In this document: positions 1 to 5,564 of the stretch, piece after piece | How the letters are laid out: every line of letters begins with the position of its first letter | Numbering within the stretch: position 1 is the stretch's first letter | DNA from: an uncultured Rickettsiales bacterium | GTDB taxonomy: Bacteria > Pseudomonadota > Alphaproteobacteria > Rickettsiales > UBA1997 | Reading direction: 5' to 3' | DNA: 6,593 nt | Assembly (NCBI GenBank): GCA_948744995.1 | Contig: CAPZCD010000056.1 | Location: 1-6,593 of the forward strand | Notes under the pieces: generated by a model | Database searches by the model: none | Told to the model about the DNA's origin: nothing | The model's input: the letters and a program-made list of their open reading frames with translations, nothing else | Position numbers and translations under genes: made by a program

Positions 1-147
1 TATCCTATCATAGATGCTAAAGGAACCAGAGGTCTTCCAGCTCAAAGAGTCAACTGTAGGTGTACTGCTATACCTGTTGTACTAGAGAAAGGATATAAAT
101 TAACTAAACAAGATGATGGGAGTTATAGAATAGTTAGAGATAGATAA
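1..147 (+). CDS. Phage head morphogenesis protein, Mu gpF / SPP1 gp7 family, C-terminal end (partial)
   Basis: This open frame enters from the left edge and ends at TAA 145-147, so only the last 48 residues are seen. The segment RVNCRCTAIPVV (about residues 17-28 of the visible part) is the hallmark end of the Mu gpF/SPP1 gp7 minor head protein domain, which usually finishes with a (H/R)xNCRC motif followed by a hydrophobic strand. In the family this protein is a minor capsid component that sits near the portal and helps procapsid assembly or DNA delivery. It normally lies between the portal gene and the protease/scaffold gene, and here the DUF2213 gene does follow, after an intervening toxin-antitoxin cassette. 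The lysine- and arginine-rich tail after the motif is unremarkable. The family call rests on one short motif plus position, so the exact subfamily is open. Confidence 0.8.
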   Translation, partial: YPIIDAKGTRGLPAQRVNCRCTAIPVVLEKGYKLTKQDDGSYRIVRDR

Positions 148-171
148 TCTCCCAAATGAATCAAAAGACTA

Positions 172-199
172 TTGATAAATAGAAAAAGTAAAGTATAAT
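172..199 (+). promoter_or_regulatory. Sigma70-like promoter of the first toxin-antitoxin cassette
   Basis: A TTGATA -35 box (172-177) and a perfect TATAAT -10 box (194-199) are separated by 16 bp. They stand 28 bp upstream of the antitoxin ATG, just after the end of the head morphogenesis gene. A short inverted repeat, CTATT-GATA-AATAG (169-182), overlaps the -35 box and could be an operator half. RelB/DinJ antitoxins usually repress their own promoter, so autoregulation is expected but is not proven by this small repeat. Confidence 0.6.
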
Positions 200-227
200 A
201 TATATAAATTGTAAAAATGGATATAAG

Positions 228-548
228 ATGGCTACAGTTCAGGTGAATTTTAAAGTTGATGCTCAGCTAAAGGAAAGAGCAGAAAGTATTTTTGAAAGAC
301 TTGGCTTAACTACCAGTCAAGCTTTTAAGGTTTTTTTAAGTAAGGTTGTGGATGAAAAGGGGATACCTTTTAGATTAAATATTTCAAATGATGATAACTC
401 TCATTATGAAGAAATCACCCGGGACGATTTAAATGAAACAACCAAAAGATCTATCATTGAGACTAGGACAAATATGGATAAATTGCCAAAATATCATTCA
501 GCGAAAGAATTATTGGAGTCAATGGATATTTATGTTGGAAATAATTAA
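228..548 (+). CDS. RelB/DinJ family antitoxin (type II toxin-antitoxin)
   Basis: This 106-residue protein has the typical RelB/DinJ start: a short beta strand (TVQVNFKVD, residues 3-11) followed by two helices with the pattern LKERAESIFERLGLTTSQAF and then FLSKVV, which is the ribbon-helix-helix DNA-binding and dimerisation domain (about residues 1-50). 'GIPF' near residue 46 is also typical. The remaining part should wrap around and neutralise the toxin. It is somewhat longer than E. coli DinJ (86 residues). ATG 228 was chosen because it gives the complete ribbon strand and lies shortly after a promoter and a weak GGA at 219-221. The 3' end overlaps the toxin gene by 17 bp, so the two are probably translationally coupled. 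Ile codons are mostly ATT/ATC (6 of 7 by eye), unlike the ATA-dominated phage genes around it, which suggests separate acquisition. Confidence 0.88.
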   Translation: MATVQVNFKVDAQLKERAESIFERLGLTTSQAFKVFLSKVVDEKGIPFRLNISNDDNSHYEEITRDDLNETTKRSIIETRTNMDKLPKYHSAKELLESMDIYVGNN

Positions 549-804
549 GGAAAAGTATTTTGAAAGAGATGTAAAAATCTTACACAAAAAGCGCTATGAT
601 TTTTCAAGATTCAGTGAAATACTAGATTATCTGGTGAAAAATGGAACTTTAGATGGAAAATATAATGACCATGCTCTGAAAGGTAATCTACAGGGCCTAC
701 GAGAGTGTCATATAGAAAATAATATAATCATGATTTACGAAGTAACTAATAACACTCTGCTTCTCTACAGAATAGGAAGTCATAAGGATTTATTAGGGAA
801 ATAA
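532..804 (+). CDS. YafQ-type mRNA interferase toxin (RelE superfamily)
   Basis: A 90-residue protein matching the YafQ family in length (E. coli YafQ is about 92 residues). The order of conserved blocks fits: an N-terminal helical part with DVKILHKKRYD, then DHALKGN (His47), LRECHIE (His60), a beta strand IIMIYEV, and RIGSHKDL (Arg80, His84). In YafQ the equivalent histidines (50, 63 and 87) and Asp67 form the site that cleaves ribosome-bound mRNA. Here the Asp67 position appears to be Asn64. ATG 532 is preferred to the in-frame ATG at 433, because the extra 33 residues would only re-read the antitoxin gene in another frame and match nothing in the family. GGA at 524-526 is a weak ribosome site. 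The gene overlaps the antitoxin by 17 bp and is followed by a hairpin at 881. Confidence 0.87.
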   Translation: MLEIIKEKYFERDVKILHKKRYDFSRFSEILDYLVKNGTLDGKYNDHALKGNLQGLRECHIENNIIMIYEVTNNTLLLYRIGSHKDLLGK

Positions 805-880
805 ATATTAAGAGAATTTACAGTGAATTTTAAATAGAATAAATAAATTATAAAATAATCATATTAATTAGTTAAATCTA

Positions 881-915
881 ATAACTCCAGTTATAGCAAC
901 TGGAGTTATTTCTAT
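881..915 (+). terminator. Hairpin terminator after the first toxin-antitoxin cassette
   Basis: A perfect 12-bp inverted repeat, ATAACTCCAGTT (881-892) and its complement (898-909), encloses the 5-nt loop ATAGC and is followed by a short T-rich stretch (TTTCTAT). This is the strongest hairpin in the window and lies 76 bp past the toxin stop. The T tract is interrupted, so it may be an imperfect terminator or an RNA-processing stem. It separates the TA operon from the capsid genes. The remaining spacer to 990 is A-rich, and I see no convincing promoter in it. Confidence 0.72.
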
Positions 916-990
916 ATCTAACAATTAAATTAATAAATAACTAAAAAAATCAAATAAAAACACAAAAAAATAATAATAACCTAAACACCT

Positions 991-2307
991 ATGCTTAAAA
1001 TACTAAACACAACTCAAACTACCACCAATAGAGAAATAGATGAGAATGGATATCTAACTGTTCACAATTGTCTACTGTTACCCAGTGGTATAATGGAATA
1101 TCTTGGGGCTGAACTGCTGGAAGGTAATGATAGTAGTAATAGTAATATAATAGATGGTATAACCATAGACCCAGATAAGATATATAAACTTAACATATCC
1201 GATTATGAACTAGAAAAAAGTTTAGATAGTTTTAAACTTATACCTATTGTTAACGAACATGTATTTCTTGGTAAAGATGGAAAGAATCCTAAAGATTATC
1301 AGGAAGGTTCTGTAGGTGAGAATCTAGAGATAAGAAATATTAAAGATGAAAATAAAAATATCTACAGAAACTATATAGTAGGAACACTTAAGTTTACTAA
1401 TCCAGATACCATAAAACTCATTGAAGAAGGTATTAAAGAAGAACTATCTACCAGCTATACCAATGATCTAAAGAGAAGTAATAATAATAGCTATGATTTT
1501 GAAGTAATTAACATAGTAGCTAATCATATTGCATTGGTAGAGAAAGGAAGAGCAGGATCTAAAGTTAGAGTATCTAATAACAATTACATTATTAACAACA
1601 ATAACAATAAAGAAGAAATGACAGATAACATAATAAACATAGAAGGTAAAGATGTATCTCTAGATGAAGCTATAGATATAATCAGAGATAAACTTAATTC
1701 TCAGGAGGAAGAAGTTAAGTCAAATAATACTGAAGAAGATAATAACATCATAAGTGATAATAATACTGAATCCTATGATGATATCATAAACTTTCTTAAA
1801 TCTAAACTTGATTCTAATTCTATAAATATACTTATAGATAAACTAAAGAGAATTAATAGTAACGATGATAATGATAATAATCTTACAGATAATAATGATC
1901 TAGATGAAGATAAACAAGATATAGAAAGTGATAATAACAAATGTCTAAAGAATGGCGAAGATGATGATAATGATGAAGATAATAGTAATAGTAGTAAACT
2001 AATATCTCAAAACTCTCTAGAACATATCTATAATTCAATAAAATCTAAACTTGAATCAGAACAGAGAGCAATTATTAGAGCATATAATCATGTAAAATCT
2101 TCTGTAGGTGATTTTAATTTCTTTGGTATGAATGTTAAAGATATATACAGATATGCTTTAGTTAATTCTAATATACCTGTTAATGGTAAAGAGACTTTAG
2201 GAGAACTTAAGGCTATGTTTAATGTATTTAACAACAGTAGAAGTAGAATAGATAATAACTACTATAGTAGTGAATCTAATTTTAAACTACCAAATTATCT
2301 TAAATAA
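991..2307 (+). CDS. DUF2213 phage protein: probable prohead protease domain fused to acidic scaffold-like region
   Basis: This 438-residue protein begins with a DUF2213 domain (about residues 14-195). Its signatures are DENGYLTVHN, a GIMEYLGAEL block, PIVNEHVF (His90), EELSTSY (Ser153/Ser155) and ANHIALVEKGRAGSKVRV (His179). DUF2213 proteins occupy the protease/scaffold slot upstream of capsid genes in many phages. The conserved Ser and His blocks resemble herpes-type prohead proteases, but catalysis is an inference. Residues about 200-345 are low-complexity and Asn/Asp/Glu-rich, with a strongly acidic stretch near 291-333, as in internal scaffolds. A more ordered C-terminal part (about 345-438, with FNFFGMNVKDIYRYAL) could be the capsid-binding end. 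ATG 991 has no Shine-Dalgarno sequence but is supported by the complete domain start. An internal ATG at 1618 after AAAGAAGAA might yield a separate scaffold. Confidence 0.82.
   Translation: MLKILNTTQTTTNREIDENGYLTVHNCLLLPSGIMEYLGAELLEGNDSSNSNIIDGITIDPDKIYKLNISDYELEKSLDSFKLIPIVNEHVFLGKDGKNPKDYQEGSVGENLEIRNIKDENKNIYRNYIVGTLKFTNPDTIKLIEEGIKEELSTSYTNDLKRSNNNSYDFEVINIVANHIALVEKGRAGSKVRVSNNNYIINNNNNKEEMTDNIINIEGKDVSLDEAIDIIRDKLNSQEEEVKSNNTEEDNNIISDNNTESYDDIINFLKSKLDSNSINILIDKLKRINSNDDNDNNLTDNNDLDEDKQDIESDNNKCLKNGEDDDNDEDNSNSSKLISQNSLEHIYNSIKSKLESEQRAIIRAYNHVKSSVGDFNFFGMNVKDIYRYALVNSNIPVNGKETLGELKAMFNVFNNSRSRIDNNYYSSESNFKLPNYLK
1861..1989 (+). repeat. Degenerate GAT/AAT trinucleotide tract coding an acidic Asn/Asp-rich linker
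   Basis: Within the DUF2213 gene, this stretch is built mostly from GAT, AAT, GAA and AGT codons in frame, giving runs such as DDNDNN and EDDDNDEDN (about residues 291-333). The composition is far more acidic than the rest of the protein. It resembles a replication-slippage tract kept because an acidic flexible linker is tolerated or useful in scaffold proteins. Confidence 0.6.
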
Positions 2308-2330
2308 GTAACAAAAGGTTTTAAAATAAA

Positions 2331-2798
2331 ATGACATTTCAAAATAAAGTAAATCTATCTCAAGTTAAGTATTTTGATGGAGATATAACGAGAGATAATC
2401 CCATTAATATCCTTCCTTTCTTTGCAGAAGATGAGAACTGTATAGCAGGAAAGTTTGTATTTGCAGGAACTAATCCTACAACTCAAGTTAAAGGTATAGA
2501 TCAATCAGCTACATCTATAGTAGGAATAGTTAAAAGATTAGGATTTCAGTCTAACATAGGTGGAAGTAATATTAATAGTTTAAGCTATAACAAAGGCTCA
2601 GAACTAACTATAGTGCTAACAGGATTTATAGCCATTAGACCTAGCAATAAATCTAAACATAATGATGAGGTATATGTTAATCCTACTACCGGAGAAATAC
2701 AAACGGGAACAACTAAACCAGAGAACTTTATAGAAACAGGTTTTAGAGTATTTGAACCTAATGGTGCAAATGAACTATGTGAAATTTATAAACTTTAG
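2331..2798 (+). CDS. DUF2190 / gp24-like capsid decoration (structural cement) protein
   Basis: A 155-residue protein predicted to be all beta. The pattern matches the DUF2190 or 'structural cement gp24' family: an early G-KFVFAGTN strand (residues 40-48), SIVGIVKRLG (62-71), KGSELTIVLTGFIAIRP (88-104), then DEVYVNPTTGEIQTG (112-126) and FIETGFRVFEPNG near the end. Family members bind the outer capsid surface and stabilise the expanded head, and they are usually encoded directly before the major capsid gene, as here. The gene lies 23 bp after the protease/scaffold gene and 17 bp before the capsid gene, so the three are probably cotranscribed. The only purine-rich site is AAAAGG at 2313-2318, 12 nt from the ATG, which is far for a normal Shine-Dalgarno. 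The length is usual for the family. Confidence 0.82.
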   Translation: MTFQNKVNLSQVKYFDGDITRDNPINILPFFAEDENCIAGKFVFAGTNPTTQVKGIDQSATSIVGIVKRLGFQSNIGGSNINSLSYNKGSELTIVLTGFIAIRPSNKSKHNDEVYVNPTTGEIQTGTTKPENFIETGFRVFEPNGANELCEIYKL

Positions 2799-2815
2799 AA
2801 AGAGAATAATATAAT

Positions 2816-3850
2816 ATGACAAAACTAACCAATTCAGATATACAACTATTAGACAGAAGAGGAATACTTAAGAATAATAGTAATAGTAGTAGTATAACCA
2901 CACCTAATATTAATTCCATCTTTGCGGGTCCTCTTACCTTCATACAAAAAGAAGCTATAGATGTATTAACAGCTCCACTACTCTATGATGAATTCATAGG
3001 TATATCCGAAAAGAATGGATCTTGGGGACAGGATACCGTATCTATTAAGATAAGAGAATATGGAGGAGAAGTAACATCATATGTATCAGGTAATAGTGCT
3101 ATAACAGGAGGACAGAAATCATCAATTAATTACAATACTATCATAAGAGGAGTATATGAATATGAGAAGTCTTGGGTTGTGGATGATAAGGAACTTAACT
3201 CTGCCGGATTCTTTAATGAGAACCTGATAGTTGAAGAAACCAAAGCAACCATGAAAGCTTTAGCTATAGCTAGGAATAGAATTAATTTCTTAGGAATACC
3301 GGAGAAGAATAACTCTAATGCTCCTGTCTATGGTATACTTAATGATCCAGAACTATTACCTATGATAACTGTACCTGCCAATAAAGAAGGTAATACCGAA
3401 TGGAAAGATAAAACAACAGAAGAAATATATAATGATATTATATTCCTAATTAATGAACTGCAGAAACAATCAAAGGGATTATCTTTACAATCTTACAATT
3501 CCGGTAAAGTCTATAGATTAGGTATAGCTAATTCAGTATTTGGTAATTTAAGAAAGACTAACTCATATGGATTATCTGCTCTAACTAAACTTAAGGAAGA
3601 ATTTGCAGATACCTTAAAGCTATTTGCTATACCTCAGATGGATAACTATGATAACAATACAGATAATATAATGATGTTAATTATAGATGCTGATGATGAT
3701 ATACCTACCGCTAAAGGTTCCTATATGGAATTAGCTAGAGCATATCAGATAGATAAATTAGGTTCTACCATATCCCAAAAGATTGTCAGTTCCATATCTG
3801 GTAATATTACCCAAAGACCTATACTTATAGGTAGGGCTAGGGGGATATAA
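2816..3850 (+). CDS. Major capsid protein, DUF2184-type (HK97 fold expected)
   Basis: A 344-residue protein placed right after the cement gene. The pattern fits DUF2184-type major capsid proteins: an N-terminal arm with an Asn/Ser-rich spacer (residues 20-30), FIQKEAIDVLTAPLLYDEFIG (42-62), GSWGQDTVSIKIREYGGE (68-85), an EYEKSWVVDDKEL block (115-127) preceding the long helix ETKATMKALAIARNRINFLG (141-160), and VYGILNDPELLP (171-182). It ends with a conserved-looking strand region (TQRPILIGRARGI). Such proteins form the icosahedral shell and are predicted to adopt the HK97 fold. ATG 2816 follows the purine-rich AGAAAGAGA (2798-2806) at about 9 nt, a weak ribosome site. A hairpin at 3879-3911 follows the gene. 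The family is fairly sure; the fold is inferred from the family. Confidence 0.87.
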   Translation: MTKLTNSDIQLLDRRGILKNNSNSSSITTPNINSIFAGPLTFIQKEAIDVLTAPLLYDEFIGISEKNGSWGQDTVSIKIREYGGEVTSYVSGNSAITGGQKSSINYNTIIRGVYEYEKSWVVDDKELNSAGFFNENLIVEETKATMKALAIARNRINFLGIPEKNNSNAPVYGILNDPELLPMITVPANKEGNTEWKDKTTEEIYNDIIFLINELQKQSKGLSLQSYNSGKVYRLGIANSVFGNLRKTNSYGLSALTKLKEEFADTLKLFAIPQMDNYDNNTDNIMMLIIDADDDIPTAKGSYMELARAYQIDKLGSTISQKIVSSISGNITQRPILIGRARGI

Positions 3851-3878
3851 TAATATATAAGAATAACCTAAAACGAAT

Positions 3879-3913
3879 AGACAACAGGCATACTCTCCTG
3901 ATCTGTTGTCTTT
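3879..3913 (+). terminator. Hairpin after the major capsid gene (possible attenuator or processing stem)
   Basis: A perfect 9-bp inverted repeat, AGACAACAG (3879-3887) and CTGTTGTCT (3903-3911), encloses a 15-nt loop and is followed only by TTTAAATA. An alternative pairing, CAGG (3885-3888) with CCTG (3897-3900), shares bases with the outer stem. The weak T tract suggests partial termination or mRNA 3'-end protection rather than a full stop. That would fit a capsid gene needing more transcript than the genes after it. Confidence 0.55.
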
Positions 3914-3946
3914 AAATATAACAAATAATAACCATAAATAAAATAA

Positions 3947-3957
3947 TATAATATAAT
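3947..3957 (+). promoter_or_regulatory. Overlapping TATAAT boxes just before the ATG at 3962 (tentative promoter)
   Basis: TATAATATAAT holds two overlapping -10-like hexamers (3947-3952 and 3952-3957) immediately upstream of the next start codon. If the first were used, transcription would begin only a few bases before the ATG, giving an almost leaderless message, which would fit the absence of a Shine-Dalgarno sequence. No good -35 box is visible and such motifs arise easily in AT-rich DNA, so this is weak. Confidence 0.25.
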
Positions 3958-3961
3958 CACC

Positions 3962-4282
3962 ATGATCACACTACTCTATAGAGGAACAACAGATATAATT
4001 GTTGGTAACCTAAACATAAAAGCTAATAACTTCATTAATTTATTTCCTGATGATATTTGGGAAATAACCTACAATAGATACAAAGGATATTTTGATAAAA
4101 GAACAGTATCTGAATCTAATCCTGATGGACAGTTTATAATATCTAAAAGAAGTAACTATGCTTTAGACCAATCTAAAGAGGCTGGAAGGAATAATACAAT
4201 TGAAGATATAGAGAATGAAATAGAAGATAATAAGGTAATAGTAGTAAACAAGAGAAGAAATAAAAATAAAGATAAATCATGA
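3962..4282 (+). CDS. Hypothetical small protein in the head-neck adaptor region
   Basis: I do not recognise this 106-residue protein. It has a compact N-terminal half with alternating hydrophobic strands (ITLLYRGTTDIIVGNLNI), then NLFPDDIWEIT (residues 26-36) and a YKGYFDK segment. The C-terminal third is polar: an acidic helix-like part (IEDIENEIEDN, 80-90) followed by a basic tail (NKRRNKNKDKS). There is no signal peptide or membrane segment. The position between major capsid and DUF4054 genes is one where many phages carry a small head accessory or head-completion protein, so a minor virion role is an inference from context only. ATG 3962 lacks a Shine-Dalgarno site. The stop codon overlaps the next start (ATGA at 4279-4282), indicating translational coupling with the adaptor gene. 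Confidence 0.7.
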   Translation: MITLLYRGTTDIIVGNLNIKANNFINLFPDDIWEITYNRYKGYFDKRTVSESNPDGQFIISKRSNYALDQSKEAGRNNTIEDIENEIEDNKVIVVNKRRNKNKDKS

Positions 4283-4719
4283 TAACCATAAACTACAATA
4301 AGTTTAGAAATAGATTTAATGAGTTTAGAGATTTAACTGATGAAGATATAGAACTATATTATAATGAATCTAGAACCCTCATAAATCCAACAGAAAATAT
4401 AGAAGTACTACCAAATAATCTAAGAGAATCTGGAGTATATTTAGCTACCGCACTGATAGCCAAAGAGTATAAAAATATGGCTACTGAGGATAGCAATAAT
4501 ACCAGCAATGGTGGTGGTATAATATCTTCTGCTTCCGAAGGTTCTGTATCATTATCCTATCAGTCCGTACCCTATAAGAGTATAAAAGAATATGATCTAT
4601 TAGCTAATGATATACAACCCTATGGAAAGATGTTATTGAGAATAATTAATCTTAGTCAACCGAAGATAGTTACCAATACCAATATTAATAATATAAACTA
4701 CTATAATGTTATTAGATAG
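4279..4719 (+). CDS. DUF4054 head-tail adaptor protein
   Basis: A 146-residue protein with the DUF4054 pattern: an N-terminal 'F..RF.EF.DLTDEDIELYYNESRTLI' helix pair, a helix carrying GVYLATALIAKEY (residues 52-64), a Gly-rich loop, and the typical ISSASEGSVSLSYQSVP segment (82-98) followed by YGKMLLRII (115-123). Family members are head-completion adaptors, comparable to SPP1 gp15 or HK97 gp6, which dock below the portal. It overlaps the previous gene by 4 bp and the next by 14 bp, a tightly coupled block. The final Asn/Tyr-rich tail (about residues 132-146) comes after the core domain and may be variable. The start is fixed by the overlap and by the intact N-terminal helix. Confidence 0.8.
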   Translation: MITINYNKFRNRFNEFRDLTDEDIELYYNESRTLINPTENIEVLPNNLRESGVYLATALIAKEYKNMATEDSNNTSNGGGIISSASEGSVSLSYQSVPYKSIKEYDLLANDIQPYGKMLLRIINLSQPKIVTNTNINNINYYNVIR

Positions 4720-5113
4720 ATTAAAATATAAAAATACTAGTTCTATAGAGGTAGGATACTTCAAAGGATTACTCTATGATAATGATATTCCGGTAGCTCA
4801 GGTAGCTTCATGGAATGAATTTGGAACAGATACTATACCTGCTAGACCATTTATGCGAAATGGTATAAATAATAATAGAAAGAAATGGATTAGACTTTAT
4901 AAGGATAAACTAATTAAAAATAAATTAGATATAATTAAAACATCAGAATATTTAGCAAATATAGTAGTAGGAGATATTAAAACATCTATAGATAAAACCA
5001 TAAATCCCCCTAATAAACAATCCACCATAGCAAAGAAGAAAAGTTCTCATCCTCTTATAGATACCGGAAGATTAAAGAACTCAATAACATATAGAATTAT
5101 GAATAATAAATAA
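4706..5113 (+). CDS. HK97 gp10-like / tail-completion neck protein
   Basis: This 135-residue protein shows the familiar pattern of small neck or tail-completion proteins. A strand 'SIEVGYFKG' is followed by VAQVASWNEFGTDTIPARPFMRNGI (residues 30-54), a long basic amphipathic helical stretch, and then NPPNKQSTIAKKKSSHPLIDTGRLKNSITYRI (100-131). The 'A..NEFGT..IPARPF' and 'PLIDTG.L.nSI' motifs are diagnostic of the gp10-like group, which takes part in the head-tail or tail-terminator connection. The ATG at 4706 lies inside the end of the DUF4054 gene; the next in-frame Met (PFMRNG) would destroy the domain, so the overlap start is chosen. No Shine-Dalgarno is seen, so translation probably relies on coupling to the upstream gene. 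Confidence 0.82.
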   Translation: MLLDRLKYKNTSSIEVGYFKGLLYDNDIPVAQVASWNEFGTDTIPARPFMRNGINNNRKKWIRLYKDKLIKNKLDIIKTSEYLANIVVGDIKTSIDKTINPPNKQSTIAKKKSSHPLIDTGRLKNSITYRIMNNK

Positions 5114-5122
5114 TAAATAATA

Positions 5123-5485
5123 ATGAATCTACATAAGCTAGTCACAAAACACATAAATAAAATTAATAGAGAAACTGACATAATAATACATAAGTTTAAA
5201 GAAAGTATAATAACTGATTTTGGAGAAAATATAAACATCTATGATGTAATTGAAACTAAAGCACAGATACAACCAATAAATTCAGAGAAGTTACAACATA
5301 TCAATAACTTTAACAGTTCAAATACCTATAGAAGATTATTTCTGAATGGTAAACAAAATTCTTTATCTTTAAATACCAATGGAGACCTAATAGAATTTGA
5401 TAATAAATTATGGTTAATAGTAGAATCTCCTCAATCTTGGGATTATTCTGGGTGGAATGAAATAGTAGTTTGTTTGCAGAATTAG
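5123..5485 (+). CDS. Phage collar / head-closure-like protein
   Basis: A 120-residue protein whose C-terminal two thirds match the pattern I know from small 'phage collar' proteins: AQIQPINSEKLQHINNFN (residues 47-64), YRRLFLNG (69-76), GDLIEFDNKLWLIVESPQSWDYSGW (87-111) and a terminal VVCLQ. The family is a beta-rich neck component encoded between the gp10-like gene and the tail sheath/terminator genes, which agrees with this location. The N-terminal 40 residues are helical and Lys/Ile-rich. The start ATG follows the upstream stop by 9 bp and has only an A/T-rich leader. In related clusters the next gene is often another small neck/tail protein; here a toxin-antitoxin cassette comes next. 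The assignment is by remembered motif, not by search. Confidence 0.7.
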   Translation: MNLHKLVTKHINKINRETDIIIHKFKESIITDFGENINIYDVIETKAQIQPINSEKLQHINNFNSSNTYRRLFLNGKQNSLSLNTNGDLIEFDNKLWLIVESPQSWDYSGWNEIVVCLQN

Positions 5486-5486
5486 T

Positions 5487-5500
5487 GGTGGTATACTACC
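5487..5500. repeat. 14-bp near-palindrome upstream of the Panacea operon
   Basis: GGTGGTATACTACC is symmetrical except for one mismatch per arm. It starts two bases after the collar gene stop and lies just upstream of the second inverted repeat at 5502-5520. It may be a second operator half, or a small hairpin (GGTGG-TATA-CTACC with one G-U pair) ending the structural transcript. Either role is tentative. Confidence 0.4.
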
Positions 5501-5501
5501 T

Positions 5502-5520
5502 TATTTACATTCTGTAAATA
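5502..5520. promoter_or_regulatory. Perfect inverted repeat, probable operator of the Panacea toxin-antitoxin operon
   Basis: TATTTACA (5502-5509) and TGTAAATA (5513-5520) are exact reverse complements separated by TTC. The left arm contains the -35 box of the promoter, and the right arm fills most of the spacer, so a bound dimer would block RNA polymerase. Panacea-family antitoxins and their partners are often autoregulated, but the DNA-binding protein here is not identified. Confidence 0.55.
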
Positions 5521-5531
5521 TTAATTATAAT
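5504..5531 (+). promoter_or_regulatory. Sigma70-like promoter of the Panacea toxin-antitoxin operon
   Basis: TTTACA (5504-5509, one mismatch from TTGACA) and a perfect TATAAT (5526-5531) are spaced by 16 bp. The -10 box ends 33 bp before the preferred start at 5565, leaving room for a short leader with a ribosome site. The layout lets this cassette be expressed independently of the phage structural operon. Confidence 0.6.
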
Positions 5532-5553
5532 ATCAGTCAGTATTACACAATGT

Positions 5554-5560
5554 GGGTGAG
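5554..5560 (+). promoter_or_regulatory. Ribosome binding site that decides the Panacea start
   Basis: GGGTGAG lies 4 nt before the ATG at 5565. An alternative in-frame ATG at 5550 would place this site inside the coding region and has no ribosome site of its own. This is the clearest Shine-Dalgarno-like sequence in the window. Confidence 0.6.
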
Positions 5561-5564
5561 TGAT

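Noticed and set aside
433..531. Longer N-terminus for the YafQ-like toxin beginning at ATG 433
   Set aside because: The additional 33 residues are the antitoxin gene read in another frame and do not resemble any YafQ start. ATG 532 gives the family length.
910..990. Promoter before the DUF2213 gene
   Set aside because: The A-rich leader contains AATAAT-like words, but no convincing -35/-10 pair with proper spacing could be defended.
2758..2943. Minus-strand open frame with a hydrophobic Leu/Ile run resembling a membrane peptide
   Set aside because: It is antisense to the cement and capsid genes. The hydrophobic run is the complement of the Asn/Ser AAT-AGT repeat codons in the capsid gene. 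No ribosome site or family match.
5047..5238. Minus-strand open frame, hydrophobic
   Set aside because: It overlaps two well-supported neck genes, and its composition is explained by the complement of Lys/Asn/Ile-rich codons.
5550..5564. Upstream ATG for the Panacea gene
   Set aside because: It lacks a ribosome site and would put the only good one (GGGTGAG) inside the coding sequence.
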